From Lachnospiraceae bacterium (GTDB lineage: Bacteria > Bacillota > Clostridia > Lachnospirales > Lachnospiraceae), in assembly GCA_910574745.1 (NCBI GenBank), contig CAJTCE010000005.1, positions 62,001 through 126,000 on the forward strand: 64,000 nt of DNA, read 5' to 3'. The position numbers and the translations under genes were made by a program. The notes under the pieces are model-generated. The model was not told the origin of the DNA. It saw only the letters and a program-made list of their open reading frames with translations, and ran no database searches. Positions 1 to 8,722 of this stretch are shown here, piece after piece (position 1 is the stretch's first letter; each line of letters begins with the position of its first letter).

Positions 1-1965
1 TATCCGCATATATTAGACGCTTTTGGGGAACTGCTGACCAGCGGAGAAAAGCTTTCCATAGATGATAAGGTCTATGAAATTCATGAAAAAGACATTATAC
101 AGGATGATGTAATCTATGGAAAAATGTTCATAATAAGTGATGTTACGGAAAACTGGAATTATATGGTTGAACTTGAGAAGCAGACGGTAATCGCTACAGT
201 GGCAAATGCGGCAAAGACGGATTTTCTTGCCAAAATGTCCCATGAGATCCGGACGCCTATTAATGCGGTAATGGGTATGAATGAGATGATACTGCGGGAA
301 AGCGCAGAACCGGAGATAAAGAAATATTCCATGGATATCAAGGCCTCCACAAATGCGTTGCTGGGACTGATCAATGACATTCTGGATACGTCCAAAATTG
401 AATCCGGTAAACTGGAAATCCTTCCTGTGGAATATGAACTTGACAGCCTCTTAAATAATGTTGTAAATATGGTTTTTGTCAAGGCAAGGGATAAAAAGCT
501 GGAATTTCTGGTAAAGATAGAGGAAAACATACCCAACGGATTGTTTGGGGATGATGTGAGAATCAGGCAGATTTTGGTAAATCTGCTGAGTAACGCCATA
601 AAATATACAGAGAAAGGCAGTGTCAGCCTTATGGTATCCGGAAGGCGGACGGATGAAGGAGAACGGCTTCATTTCGAAATAAGGGATACCGGAATCGGAA
701 TTAAAAAAGAGGATATGCCCAAGCTTTATGCCGCATTTGAACGGATTGAGGAGAGAAGGAACAGAAATGTGGAGGGAACCGGGCTTGGCATGAATATTGT
801 GGTGGAGCTTCTGGAACTGATGGGGACAAAACTGGAGGTAGAGAGCGAATACGGCAGAGGGACGGTATTTTATTTTGACCTGATTCAGCCGGTGGTTTCG
901 GAAAACGTTATCGGTAATTTTGATGAGCGCAGCAAATATTTGTATCAGGAAGAAGCGTATAAGGCGGAATTTGTGGCGCCGGATGTGAAGGTGCTCCTTG
1001 TGGATGATAATGAAATTAACCGCAGGGTATTTAAGAATCTGTTGAAGCAGACAAGGATGATGATTACGGAGGCAGCTTCCGGTTATGAATGTCTGGAGAG
1101 GATTAAGCAGGAAAGATATGATATTATTTTTATGGACCACATGATGCCCCGGATGGACGGAATAGAGACATGGCATAAAATGGAGCATATGGAGGAAAGC
1201 CTTTGCGACGGCGTGCCGGTTGTGATTCTGACGGCAAATGCGGTAACGGGAGCAAAGGAAAAGTATCTGCAGGAAGGATTTTCGGATTATTTGTCGAAGC
1301 CGGTACAGGCGGATAAACTGGAAGCGGTTATTATGCAACTTGTGCCGAAGGCCCAAAGAGCGGCGGCGGATGCAGAGAATGAGGGAGCAAACCATTGGCA
1401 GCAGGTAAAAATGCAGCAGAGAGAAGAGGCCCACGGGGAGATGAAATCCCTGCCCGAAATAAATGAAATTGATATTTCCTATGCAAAGCGGTATTTTGAA
1501 GAGGAAGAACTTCTTAAGATGACAATGTTGGATGTATATGATTCCCTTGACGATACGGCTGATTTATTGGCTAAACTGGGTAAGGCAATTCTCGGGGGGA
1601 AAACCGGAGAGGAGCCTTGGAGACAGGCGCTTAGAGAATATCAGACTCAGGCGCATGCGTTGAAAAGCAATACTGCAATGATTGGCGCATTAATTCTGTC
1701 AAAGCTTGCCAGGCTTTTAGAAGTGGCGGCAATGGAGGGCAATATAGAACGGATTAGACAGTTACATCCTGTTTTGCTGGAAGAAATAGCAAGGCATAAG
1801 GATTATATGAATGTTCTTGTATCAGAGGCTTCGGATGGGAAAGCGGAAAAAACATCGAACCCCACAGAGGCGGAAAATATAGAAGATACGGTAAATCCGG
1901 AAGATTTAGAGAATGCAGAAAATATAGTGGATATAGAAGATGAGGAAGGGGAACTTTGGATATGA
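1..1965 (+). CDS. Hybrid sensor histidine kinase (HisKA-HATPase-REC-HPt), 5' partial
   Basis: The frame is open from base 1, so the N-terminal sensor part lies outside the window; 654 residues are visible. The first ATG at 124 is internal and not a credible start. Domains in order: HisKA with the phospho-accepting His in SHEIRTP (codon 241-243); HATPase_c with N box (ILVNLLSNAIKYT), DTGIGI and GTGLGM; a receiver with VDDNEINRR and phospho-Asp in FMDHMMPRMDG (codon 1135-1137); and a C-terminal HPt with the His of HALKS (codon 1654-1656). All relay residues look intact, so a His-Asp-His phosphorelay is expected. The tail after the HPt is acidic. The last codons overlap the next gene by an ATGA, which suggests translational coupling with a receiver protein that may be the final phosphate acceptor. 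The stimulus cannot be inferred. Confidence 0.93.
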   Translation, partial: YPHILDAFGELLTSGEKLSIDDKVYEIHEKDIIQDDVIYGKMFIISDVTENWNYMVELEKQTVIATVANAAKTDFLAKMSHEIRTPINAVMGMNEMILRESAEPEIKKYSMDIKASTNALLGLINDILDTSKIESGKLEILPVEYELDSLLNNVVNMVFVKARDKKLEFLVKIEENIPNGLFGDDVRIRQILVNLLSNAIKYTEKGSVSLMVSGRRTDEGERLHFEIRDTGIGIKKEDMPKLYAAFERIEERRNRNVEGTGLGMNIVVELLELMGTKLEVESEYGRGTVFYFDLIQPVVSENVIGNFDERSKYLYQEEAYKAEFVAPDVKVLLVDDNEINRRVFKNLLKQTRMMITEAASGYECLERIKQERYDIIFMDHMMPRMDGIETWHKMEHMEESLCDGVPVVILTANAVTGAKEKYLQEGFSDYLSKPVQADKLEAVIMQLVPKAQRAAADAENEGANHWQQVKMQQREEAHGEMKSLPEINEIDISYAKRYFEEEELLKMTMLDVYDSLDDTADLLAKLGKAILGGKTGEEPWRQALREYQTQAHALKSNTAMIGALILSKLARLLEVAAMEGNIERIRQLHPVLLEEIARHKDYMNVLVSEASDGKAEKTSNPTEAENIEDTVNPEDLENAENIVDIEDEEGELWI

Positions 1966-2720
1966 AAAAAATACTTTTAGTCGGAGAATTTAATACAACT
2001 ACCGAAAATATGAACCGGATACTGGGAAATCATTTTCAGGTGCAGCTGGGTTCTGAAGATCCGAAAATGGTAACGGGACTCCTGAAAATGGAAGTACCGG
2101 ATCTGATATTGATATCCACCACCGGGATGGAAGAGCCTCACAGGGAAATTTTTGAATATATACAAAGACATTGTCTGCGGATTCCGGTGGTCTGCGTGGG
2201 AACGGGAGCGGAATTTGAAATATTTGAAGATTTTTTTTGCAGAGAGCAGATCCATAAAATTCAAAGACCTGTACAGATGAAAACCATTATTGAAAAAATA
2301 AATAAGTGTCTGGGAATAGGCGCTAAGACCGGGGAAGATGTGCAACTCAAAATGGAGCGGGGAAAGGTTCTTCTGGTTGACGACAGCAAAATCCAGCTCC
2401 GTATGCTGAAGGGCATGCTGCAGAAGCAGTATGATGTAGAGGTGGCGGAATCCTGTGAGGATGCCATGAAGATACTGCATAGAAATGTTCCCGATGTCAT
2501 CTTTCTGGATTACGATATGCCGGGAGCTGACGGAAAGGAAACCTTGGGGCGCATTCGTGCGGAAAAGGAATTCAGTCATATTCCCATTGTATTTTTGACG
2601 GGAGTAACGGAACGGAAAAAGATACAGGAGGTTTTGGGTATGAATCCGGCTGCTTATATTTTGAAGCCTATAGAACCGAAACGCATGGAGGAGGTATTGC
2701 GTGATATTTTTGGACAATAG
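1962..2720 (+). CDS. Double-receiver response regulator (pseudo-REC + REC)
   Basis: A 252-residue protein of two receiver-like domains with no visible output domain. The first (about residues 1-115) starts MKKILLVGEF and lacks the acidic pair; at the usual phospho-Asp position it has LILISTTG, so it is probably not phosphorylated. The second (about 125-250) is canonical: VLLVDDSKIQLR, FLDYDMPGADG and the switch lysine in ILKPIEP. The ATG at 1962 overlaps the kinase stop codon, with a GAGGAAGGGG ribosome site 11 nt upstream; a TTG at 1956 sits closer to that site and is a less likely alternative. Gene order argues that it accepts phosphate from the upstream kinase. It may act by protein-protein contact or as a phosphate sink. 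Confidence 0.88.
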   Translation: MKKILLVGEFNTTTENMNRILGNHFQVQLGSEDPKMVTGLLKMEVPDLILISTTGMEEPHREIFEYIQRHCLRIPVVCVGTGAEFEIFEDFFCREQIHKIQRPVQMKTIIEKINKCLGIGAKTGEDVQLKMERGKVLLVDDSKIQLRMLKGMLQKQYDVEVAESCEDAMKILHRNVPDVIFLDYDMPGADGKETLGRIRAEKEFSHIPIVFLTGVTERKKIQEVLGMNPAAYILKPIEPKRMEEVLRDIFGQ

Positions 2721-2746
2721 GATTGCCCGGCATAGTGAATTGTGGC

Positions 2747-2775
2747 TTGAAAATATAAGAAGTGTCGGCTATAAT
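2747..2775 (+). promoter_or_regulatory. Sigma-A promoter for the lipoprotein gene
   Basis: TTGAAA (2747-2752), 17-nt spacer, TATAAT (2770-2775), about 25 nt before the lipoprotein start codon. The near-consensus boxes separate this gene from the two-component pair upstream. Confidence 0.75.
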
Positions 2776-2801
2776 ATTAGGCAGTATGCAGGAGGTAGAT
2801 T

Positions 2802-3392
2802 ATGAAAACAAAAAGAATGCTTTTGGCAGCAGCGGCCTTAAGCTTATTGCTTGGCGGATGCGGTGCGGTCAATGACGTGGACACCACTACTGTCGTCATA
2901 AAAAAGGACGGTACAGTAGAGGAAAACATTATAACGGATTTTGATAAAGACTATTATTCCGTTGACGGTCTTGAACAGATGCTTGGCGAACAGATTCAGG
3001 CATATAATCAGACGGCCGGGACGGATACGGTAAAGCTTGACAGTGTAGAGGAAAAAGAAGGAGAAAACAGAGTAAGGGCAAAGATCATTTATTCCGGCGG
3101 CGAGGACTATTCCCTGATTCACAATCAGGTGTTTTTCAGTGGGACTGTTTCCGACGCTTATGATGCGGGATATACTTTTGTGCCCATGATTGACCAGGAA
3201 TCGGGAGCGGCGGTTTCCGAAGGGGACATTTTAGAACTGGGAAGCAAAAAGATCGTGATTTCCGAGGAAGCGGTAAATATCAATGTTTCCGGCAAGATTT
3301 CCCATGTCAGCGAAGGGGTAACCCTGGCAGATAAAAAAACGGCTGTTCTGCCTGATAACGGGGAAAAGCTGTCTTATATCATTTATGAATAA
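2802..3392 (+). CDS. Hypothetical lipoprotein
   Basis: A 196-residue protein with a clear lipoprotein signal: MKTKR, a hydrophobic stretch, then the lipobox LLGGC with Cys20 as the lipidated residue. The mature part opens with a short DVDTTTVVIKKDGTVEE segment that resembles the start of a beta-rich extracytoplasmic domain. There are no catalytic motifs I recognise. The ribosome site AGGAGG lies 6 nt before the ATG, and the gene has its own strong promoter. It is followed after 49 nt by glyQS with no terminator in between, so read-through is likely. Function unknown; outer-leaflet anchoring is inferred from the lipobox only. Confidence 0.8.
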   Translation: MKTKRMLLAAAALSLLLGGCGAVNDVDTTTVVIKKDGTVEENIITDFDKDYYSVDGLEQMLGEQIQAYNQTAGTDTVKLDSVEEKEGENRVRAKIIYSGGEDYSLIHNQVFFSGTVSDAYDAGYTFVPMIDQESGAAVSEGDILELGSKKIVISEEAVNINVSGKISHVSEGVTLADKKTAVLPDNGEKLSYIIYE

Positions 3393-3441
3393 TTAAAAAT
3401 TTGTGAGTTAGGTAAAACGAAAGCGGAAAGAGGAGAGAGAG

Positions 3442-4830
3442 ATGGAAAAATCATTAGAAAAAATTGTAGCTTTGGCTAAGTCCAGAGGCTTTGTATATCC
3501 CGGCAGCGAAATTTACGGCGGGCTTGCCAATACATGGGATTACGGCAATCTGGGCGTTGAATTGAAGAATAACGTGAAAAAGGCGTGGTGGCAGAAGTTT
3601 GTCATGGAAAATCCCTATAATGTAGGCGTTGACTGCGCCATCCTTATGAATCCCCAGACCTGGGTAGCCAGCGGACATTTAGCAGGCTTTTCCGATCCCT
3701 TAATGGATTGTAAGGAATGCCATGAGCGTTTTCGTGCGGATAAAATCATCGAAGATTACTGCGAGGAAAAGGGCATTACCTTAGAAAAGCCCATTGATGC
3801 TTTCAGCAAGGAAGAAATGCAGGATTTCATTCAGGAAAAGCAGATTCCCTGTCCTACCTGCGGCAAGCACAATTTTACCGAGCTTCGTGAATTCAACCTG
3901 ATGTTTAAGACCTTCCAGGGCGTGACGGAGGATGCGAAAAATACAGTTTATTTAAGACCGGAAACGGCTCAGGGTATCTTTGTGAATTTTAAAAATGTAC
4001 AAAGAACCTCCCGTAAGAAAATTCCTTTCGGTATCGGACAGATCGGCAAGTCCTTCCGTAATGAGATCACGCCGGGCAACTTTACCTTCCGTACAAGGGA
4101 ATTTGAGCAGATGGAGTTAGAGTTTTTCTGTGAGCCGGGTACGGATTTAGAGTGGTTCCAATACTGGAGACAGTTTTGTATTGACTGGCTGAAATCCCTT
4201 GGCATGAAGGATGAAGAGATGCGTGCAAGGGACCATGCGCCGGAGGAATTGTGCTTCTATTCCAAGGGTACAACGGATATCGAATTCCTATTCCCCTTCG
4301 GCTGGGGCGAGCTTTGGGGCATTGCGGACAGAACGGATTATGACCTGACCCAGCACCAGAACACATCCGGTCAGGATATGAGCTATTTTGACGATACCAA
4401 GGGAGAAAAATACATTCCGTATGTTATTGAACCTTCCTTAGGCGCTGACCGTGTGGTTTTGGCCTTCCTTTGCGCAGCTTATGACGAGGAGGAAATCGGC
4501 GAGGGCGATGTGCGTACCGTCCTTCATTTCCATCCGGTACTGGCGCCGGTTAAAATCGGTGTGCTGCCTTTATCCAAAAAATTAAACGAAGGTGCGGAAA
4601 AGGTTTTTGCGCAGCTTTCCAAGAAATATAACTGCGAATTCGACGACAGGGGCAATATCGGCAAGAGATACCGCCGTCAGGATGAGATCGGAACACCTTT
4701 CTGTATTACCTATGATTTTGATTCCGAGACCGACGGATGCGTAACAGTCCGCGACAGGGATACTATGGAGCAGGAGCGGATTGCCATTAAAGATTTGGAT
4801 GCGTATTTTGCGGAGAAATTTACATTTTAA
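3442..4830 (+). CDS. glyQS: Glycyl-tRNA synthetase, class II single-chain type
   Basis: 462 residues, the usual size of the dimeric alpha2-type bacterial GlyRS. It charges tRNA-Gly with glycine in the cytoplasm. Visible signatures: [18 protein letters not shown] near the N-terminus, the active-site stretch [12 protein letters not shown], motif 2 around [19 protein letters not shown], motif 3 EPSLGADR, and a C-terminal anticodon-binding domain (about residues 365-460). Two Cys pairs (CKECHE and CPTCGKH) probably hold a zinc, as in some members. The start is set by the purine-rich GAGGAGAGAG just upstream. It is followed after 35 nt by alaS, so two synthetases form one transcription unit. I saw no T-box leader upstream. 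Confidence 0.97.
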   Translation: MEKSLEKIVALAKSRGFVYPGSEIYGGLANTWDYGNLGVELKNNVKKAWWQKFVMENPYNVGVDCAILMNPQTWVASGHLAGFSDPLMDCKECHERFRADKIIEDYCEEKGITLEKPIDAFSKEEMQDFIQEKQIPCPTCGKHNFTELREFNLMFKTFQGVTEDAKNTVYLRPETAQGIFVNFKNVQRTSRKKIPFGIGQIGKSFRNEITPGNFTFRTREFEQMELEFFCEPGTDLEWFQYWRQFCIDWLKSLGMKDEEMRARDHAPEELCFYSKGTTDIEFLFPFGWGELWGIADRTDYDLTQHQNTSGQDMSYFDDTKGEKYIPYVIEPSLGADRVVLAFLCAAYDEEEIGEGDVRTVLHFHPVLAPVKIGVLPLSKKLNEGAEKVFAQLSKKYNCEFDDRGNIGKRYRRQDEIGTPFCITYDFDSETDGCVTVRDRDTMEQERIAIKDLDAYFAEKFTF

Positions 4831-4865
4831 AGCGGAATAGGAATGATATTTTGGAGGAAACAGAC

Positions 4866-7505
4866 GTGAAAGCTTATGGAGTAAACGAACTGAGAAAAAT
4901 GTTTTTGGAGTTCTTTGAGAGCAAGGGACATCTTGCCATGAAGAGTTTTTCTCTGGTGCCGCATAACGATAATTCTTTGCTGTTGATCAATTCCGGTATG
5001 GCGCCTTTAAAGCCTTATTTTACGGGACAGGAGATTCCGCCCCGCAAAAGAGTGACCACATGCCAGAAATGTATTCGTACCGGCGATATTGAAAATATCG
5101 GAAAAACAGCCCGTCACGGCACATTTTTTGAAATGCTGGGCAATTTCTCCTTCGGAGATTATTTTAAACATGAAGCCATTGCATGGACATGGGAGTTTTT
5201 GACGGAAACGGTAGGTCTTGATAAGGACAGACTGTATCCTTCCGTATATGAAAATGATGATGAAGCCTATGAGATCTGGGAAAAGGAAATCGGCGTTCCT
5301 GCGGAACGGATTTTCCGCTTCGGCAAGGAGGACAATTTCTGGGAGCACGGCTCCGGTCCCTGCGGTCCCTGTTCCGAGGTTTATTATGACAGAGGTAAGA
5401 AGTACGGCTGCGGAAAGCCCGGCTGTACCGTAGGCTGTGACTGCGACCGATATATTGAGGTATGGAACAACGTATTTACCCAGTTTGACAATGACGGAAA
5501 AGGTAATTATTCCGAGCTGGAGCAGAAGAATATCGATACCGGCATGGGCCTTGAACGACTGGCTGCCGTTGTGCAGGATGTGGATTCCATTTTTGACGTG
5601 GATACCATTCTGGCTCTTCGCAGCAAGGTATGCGAGCTTTCGGGAAAAGAATACAAAAAGGAATATAAATGGGATGTATCCATCCGTATTGTAACGGATC
5701 ATATCCGTTCCGCTACTTTTATGATTTCGGATGGCATTATGCCAACCAATGAGGGCAGGGGCTATGTACTGCGCCGTATTATCCGCCGTGCCGCAAGACA
5801 CGGAAAGCTTTTAGGCATTGAAGGAGCCTTTCTTTCACGCTTGAGCGAGACGGTTATCGAGGGGAGCAAAGACGGCTATCCCGAGTTGGAAGAAAAGAAA
5901 GACTTTATTTTTAACGTACTGACTCAGGAGGAAAGCAAGTTTGCAAAAACCATTGACCAGGGGCTTTCCATTTTAAATGAAATGGAAGAGGCTATGGAGA
6001 AGGAAGGCAAAAAAGAACTTTCCGGCTCAGACGCTTTCAAATTATATGATACTTACGGATTCCCCTTAGACCTTACCACGGAGATTCTGGAGGAGAAGGG
6101 CTTTAGCGTGGACAACGCAGGCTTTGAGGCGGCTATGGCAGAGCAGAAGGACAAAGCCAGAAAAGCCCGTAAAACAACCAACTATATGGGTGCCGACGTA
6201 ACGGTTTATGAATCCATTGATCCAGGCATTACAACGGAGTTTGTAGGTTACGATAAACTGATCCAAGAGTCAAAGATTACCGTCCTTACAACAGAAACGG
6301 AGCTGGCAGAGGCTTTGACAGACGGACAGACGGGAACCGTTATTGTAGAGGAAACACCTTTTTACGCCACCATGGGCGGACAGAACGGAGATACCGGTGT
6401 GATTACCGTGAAGGACGGAGAGTTTGCGGTTAAAGATACCGTGAAGCTCTTAGGCGGAAAAGTAGGACATATCGGTACCGTAACCAAAGGAATGCTGAAG
6501 GTAGGCGATATTGCCACATTATCCGTAGATGCTTTAAAGAGAGGCGATACATGCAAAAACCACAGCGCTACCCATCTGCTTCAAAAGGCCTTGAGAACTG
6601 TTTTAGGCAGCCATGTAGAGCAGTCAGGTTCCTATGTGGACGGAGAAAGACTGCGTTTTGACTTTTCCCATTTTTCCGCTATGACGCCGGAAGAATTGGA
6701 AAAGGTAGAGAATATTGTTAACGAAAAAATCGCGGAAAATATCATGGTTGACACACAGGTCATGACCATGGAGGAAGCGAAGAAAACCGGCGCCATGGCG
6801 CTGTTTGGCGAAAAATACGGCGATACCGTAAGAGTTGTTATGATGGGGGATTTCTCCAGAGAATTCTGCGGCGGCACCCATGTAAAGAATACGGGAGCCA
6901 TCGGAGCCTTTAAGATTCTTTCCGAGTCCGGCGTTGCGGCAGGAGTAAGACGGATTGAAGCCCTGACCGGAAACGGCGTTATGAAGTATTACAAAGAAAT
7001 GGAAGATAAGCTGTATGAGGTTGCCAAAGCTTTAAAGGCGACGCCTGCAAATGTTGTGGAGAAGGCGGAGCATCTTTTGGCTGAGAACAAAGCGCTGCAC
7101 GGTGAACTGGAATCCATGAAATCCAAGGCTGCAAAGGATGCTTTGGGAGACGTTATGAACCAGGTAACGGAAGTAAAAGGCGTTAGACTTCTGGCGGCAA
7201 AGGTATCCGGCGTGGATATGAACGGTCTGCGCGACTTGGGAGACCAGCTAAAGGAAAAGCTGGGAGAAGGCGTGATCTTGCTGGCTTCCGATTTGGACGG
7301 CAAGGTAAATCTGGTGGCTATGGCTACGGAAGACGCCATGAAAAAGGGCGCCCATGCAGGCAACCTTATTAAAGGCATTGCCGCACTGGTAGGCGGCGGT
7401 GGCGGCGGTCGTCCCAACATGGCACAGGCAGGAGGCAAAAATCCCGGCGGAATCGAGGCGGCCATTGCGGAAGCTGAGAAGGTGCTGGATGGACAGATTG
7501 CATAA
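4866..7505 (+). CDS. alaS: Alanyl-tRNA synthetase
   Basis: 879 residues from a GTG start; full family length. The GGAGG at 4853-4857 is 8 nt upstream of GTG 4866, whereas an in-frame TTG at 4851 overlaps that ribosome site, so the GTG is preferred; the protein then starts MKAYGVNELRK as is usual for the family. Order: class II catalytic core (SGMAPLKPYF, GNFSFGDYFK, GMGLERL), tRNA-recognition helices, editing domain with the HxxxH metal motif (NHSATHLL) and CGGTH, and a C-terminal DHHA1/C-Ala domain ending in a glycine-rich GGGGGGRPNMAQAGG. It charges tRNA-Ala and clears mischarged Ser/Gly. Probably co-transcribed with glyQS. Confidence 0.97.
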   Translation: MKAYGVNELRKMFLEFFESKGHLAMKSFSLVPHNDNSLLLINSGMAPLKPYFTGQEIPPRKRVTTCQKCIRTGDIENIGKTARHGTFFEMLGNFSFGDYFKHEAIAWTWEFLTETVGLDKDRLYPSVYENDDEAYEIWEKEIGVPAERIFRFGKEDNFWEHGSGPCGPCSEVYYDRGKKYGCGKPGCTVGCDCDRYIEVWNNVFTQFDNDGKGNYSELEQKNIDTGMGLERLAAVVQDVDSIFDVDTILALRSKVCELSGKEYKKEYKWDVSIRIVTDHIRSATFMISDGIMPTNEGRGYVLRRIIRRAARHGKLLGIEGAFLSRLSETVIEGSKDGYPELEEKKDFIFNVLTQEESKFAKTIDQGLSILNEMEEAMEKEGKKELSGSDAFKLYDTYGFPLDLTTEILEEKGFSVDNAGFEAAMAEQKDKARKARKTTNYMGADVTVYESIDPGITTEFVGYDKLIQESKITVLTTETELAEALTDGQTGTVIVEETPFYATMGGQNGDTGVITVKDGEFAVKDTVKLLGGKVGHIGTVTKGMLKVGDIATLSVDALKRGDTCKNHSATHLLQKALRTVLGSHVEQSGSYVDGERLRFDFSHFSAMTPEELEKVENIVNEKIAENIMVDTQVMTMEEAKKTGAMALFGEKYGDTVRVVMMGDFSREFCGGTHVKNTGAIGAFKILSESGVAAGVRRIEALTGNGVMKYYKEMEDKLYEVAKALKATPANVVEKAEHLLAENKALHGELESMKSKAAKDALGDVMNQVTEVKGVRLLAAKVSGVDMNGLRDLGDQLKEKLGEGVILLASDLDGKVNLVAMATEDAMKKGAHAGNLIKGIAALVGGGGGGRPNMAQAGGKNPGGIEAAIAEAEKVLDGQIA

Positions 7506-7532
7506 AATCCATCGCGTAAATTGAAAAAATAG

Positions 7533-7560
7533 TTGACGGATGCATATTTTGTGCTATAAT
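7533..7560 (+). promoter_or_regulatory. Sigma-A promoter for rpsU
   Basis: TTGACG (7533-7538), 16-nt spacer, TATAAT (7555-7560). The transcript would carry a leader of about 75 nt before rpsU, with a small CAGTC/GACTG hairpin (7600-7623) just ahead of the ribosome site. Confidence 0.78.
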
Positions 7561-7644
7561 TTTAAATGTGCATATATGATTTGCATAATAATTACCCAGC
7601 AGTCGTTTAACGTGAAGGGACTGAAGGGAGGTCAGGTGTGATTT

Positions 7645-7821
7645 ATGTCAAACGTAATCGTAAAAGAGAACGAGACTTTAGATAGCGCTTTACGCCGTTT
7701 TAAAAGAAGCTGTGCAAAAGCCGGTATTCAGCAGGAAATTCGTAAAAGAGAACATTACGAAAAACCCAGCGTAAAACGTAAGAAAAAATCTGAAGCAGCA
7801 CGAAAACGTAAATACAATTAA
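7645..7821 (+). CDS. rpsU: 30S ribosomal protein S21
   Basis: 58 residues, starting [20 protein letters not shown] and ending in a very basic tail ([15 protein letters not shown]), which is the normal S21 pattern and length. It is a late-assembling small-subunit protein next to the anti-Shine-Dalgarno end of 16S rRNA. A good GGGAGGT lies 12 nt upstream of the ATG and a second purine run CAGGTG is closer; the wide spacing is a little unusual. The gene has its own promoter and terminator and so is a monocistronic unit. Confidence 0.96.
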   Translation: MSNVIVKENETLDSALRRFKRSCAKAGIQQEIRKREHYEKPSVKRKKKSEAARKRKYN

Positions 7822-7826
7822 TTAAA

Positions 7827-7860
7827 TTCTCCGGCTTTTAGCCGGGGAGTTTCTTTTTTT
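7827..7860 (+). terminator. Rho-independent terminator of rpsU
   Basis: Nine-pair stem TTCTCCGGC / GCCGGGGAG (two wobbles) with a TTTTA loop, followed by a run of T from 7850 to 7860. Confidence 0.92.
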
Positions 7861-7934
7861 GCGGATAATGAGATAAGGAGTAATCATATTCTTTAATAAA
7901 AGAATTGTGAAAATGTACATGACGGAGGTATATT

Positions 7935-8534
7935 ATGTGGACACAACAGATTTTAGGAACAGAATTGATATATCTTGTGGAATGCTTTATTTTATATAGC
8001 TTTATCGGATGGGTAGTAGAATCTTTATATATGTCCTTCTGTAACAGAAAATGGACTAACAGGGGATTTATTTTTGGCCCGTTCTGTCCTATTTACGGGT
8101 TTGGAGGCGTTTTAGGATATATTATCATGCATCCCTTAGGAGGGCATTTGCTGGGACTTTATTTTATCGGAGCAGCTTTAGCCACTACCTTTGAATACTT
8201 AGTAGGAATTTTAATGCGAAAGGTGCTTCATCAGGTCTGGTGGGATTACAACGATAAGCCCTTTAATTACAAAGGCATTATTTGTTTGGAAAGCACCATT
8301 GCGTGGGGATTTTACGCCATTATTATTGTAAAGTTTTTAAACCAGAGAATGATGAGCCTGGTTACAAGAGTTCCCTTTAGAGTCGGCATCCGCCTGTGCC
8401 AGATTGTGATATTGTATTATCTTGCCGATTTTGTTTATCACTTTTTAAAGGCAAGGGGACATGAAATCGATATAAAAGCCCGGGGCAGAAAGATAAAGGA
8501 TGCATATCACAATTTAAGAGAAAGATGGAGCTGA
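7935..8534 (+). CDS. Putative ABC transporter permease-like membrane protein (PF06541, CmpB-like)
   Basis: 199 residues with about five membrane segments, starting MWTQQILGTELIYLVECFIL. The conserved pieces FIGWVVES, NRGFIFGPFCPIYG and a Trp-rich WWDYNDKPFNYKG followed by LESTIAWGF are typical of the small family annotated as putative ABC permease CmpB. No ATPase gene is adjacent, so a transport role is doubtful; it may instead act in the envelope. The GGAGG site is 7 nt before the ATG. The gene stands alone between two terminators. Substrate unknown. Confidence 0.82.
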   Translation: MWTQQILGTELIYLVECFILYSFIGWVVESLYMSFCNRKWTNRGFIFGPFCPIYGFGGVLGYIIMHPLGGHLLGLYFIGAALATTFEYLVGILMRKVLHQVWWDYNDKPFNYKGIICLESTIAWGFYAIIIVKFLNQRMMSLVTRVPFRVGIRLCQIVILYYLADFVYHFLKARGHEIDIKARGRKIKDAYHNLRERWS

Positions 8535-8538
8535 TTGG

Positions 8539-8579
8539 AAAGCGCGTTGTCTGCCGGGTAAGGCAGACGGCGCTTTTTT
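8539..8579 (+). terminator. Rho-independent terminator
   Basis: Stem AAGCGC...GTCTGCC / GGCAGAC...GCGCTT with a short internal bulge and a GGGTAA loop, followed by TTTTTT. It starts about 5 nt after the stop codon of the membrane protein gene. Confidence 0.9.
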
Positions 8580-8722
8580 AATGGGCGATATTGCAATAGA
8601 GATAAATAGAGAATGGCATGGAGACGTTTATGCCAATTTGGCAGGGAAGATAAAGAGATAACAGTCATAAAAAGAGCCTTTTCGTATTATGATAGTAGTA
8701 ATAAAAGTTAAATGGTTTTGGT

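Noticed and set aside
451-1434. Long antisense open frame opposite the histidine kinase
   Set aside because: It mirrors a gene with full domain signatures, has no ribosome site and a sequence rich in His/Leu/Ile typical of shadow frames.
3393-3441. T-box leader for glyQS or alaS
   Set aside because: The gaps are 49 and 35 nt, too short for a T-box, and no TGGNACCGCG-like sequence is present.
5007-5801. Antisense open frame opposite alaS
   Set aside because: alaS is certain from motifs; the antisense product has no recognisable domain.
6989-7465. Second antisense frame opposite the alaS C-terminus, Pro/Ser rich
   Set aside because: Composition reflects the complement of the Gly-rich DHHA1 end; no start signals.
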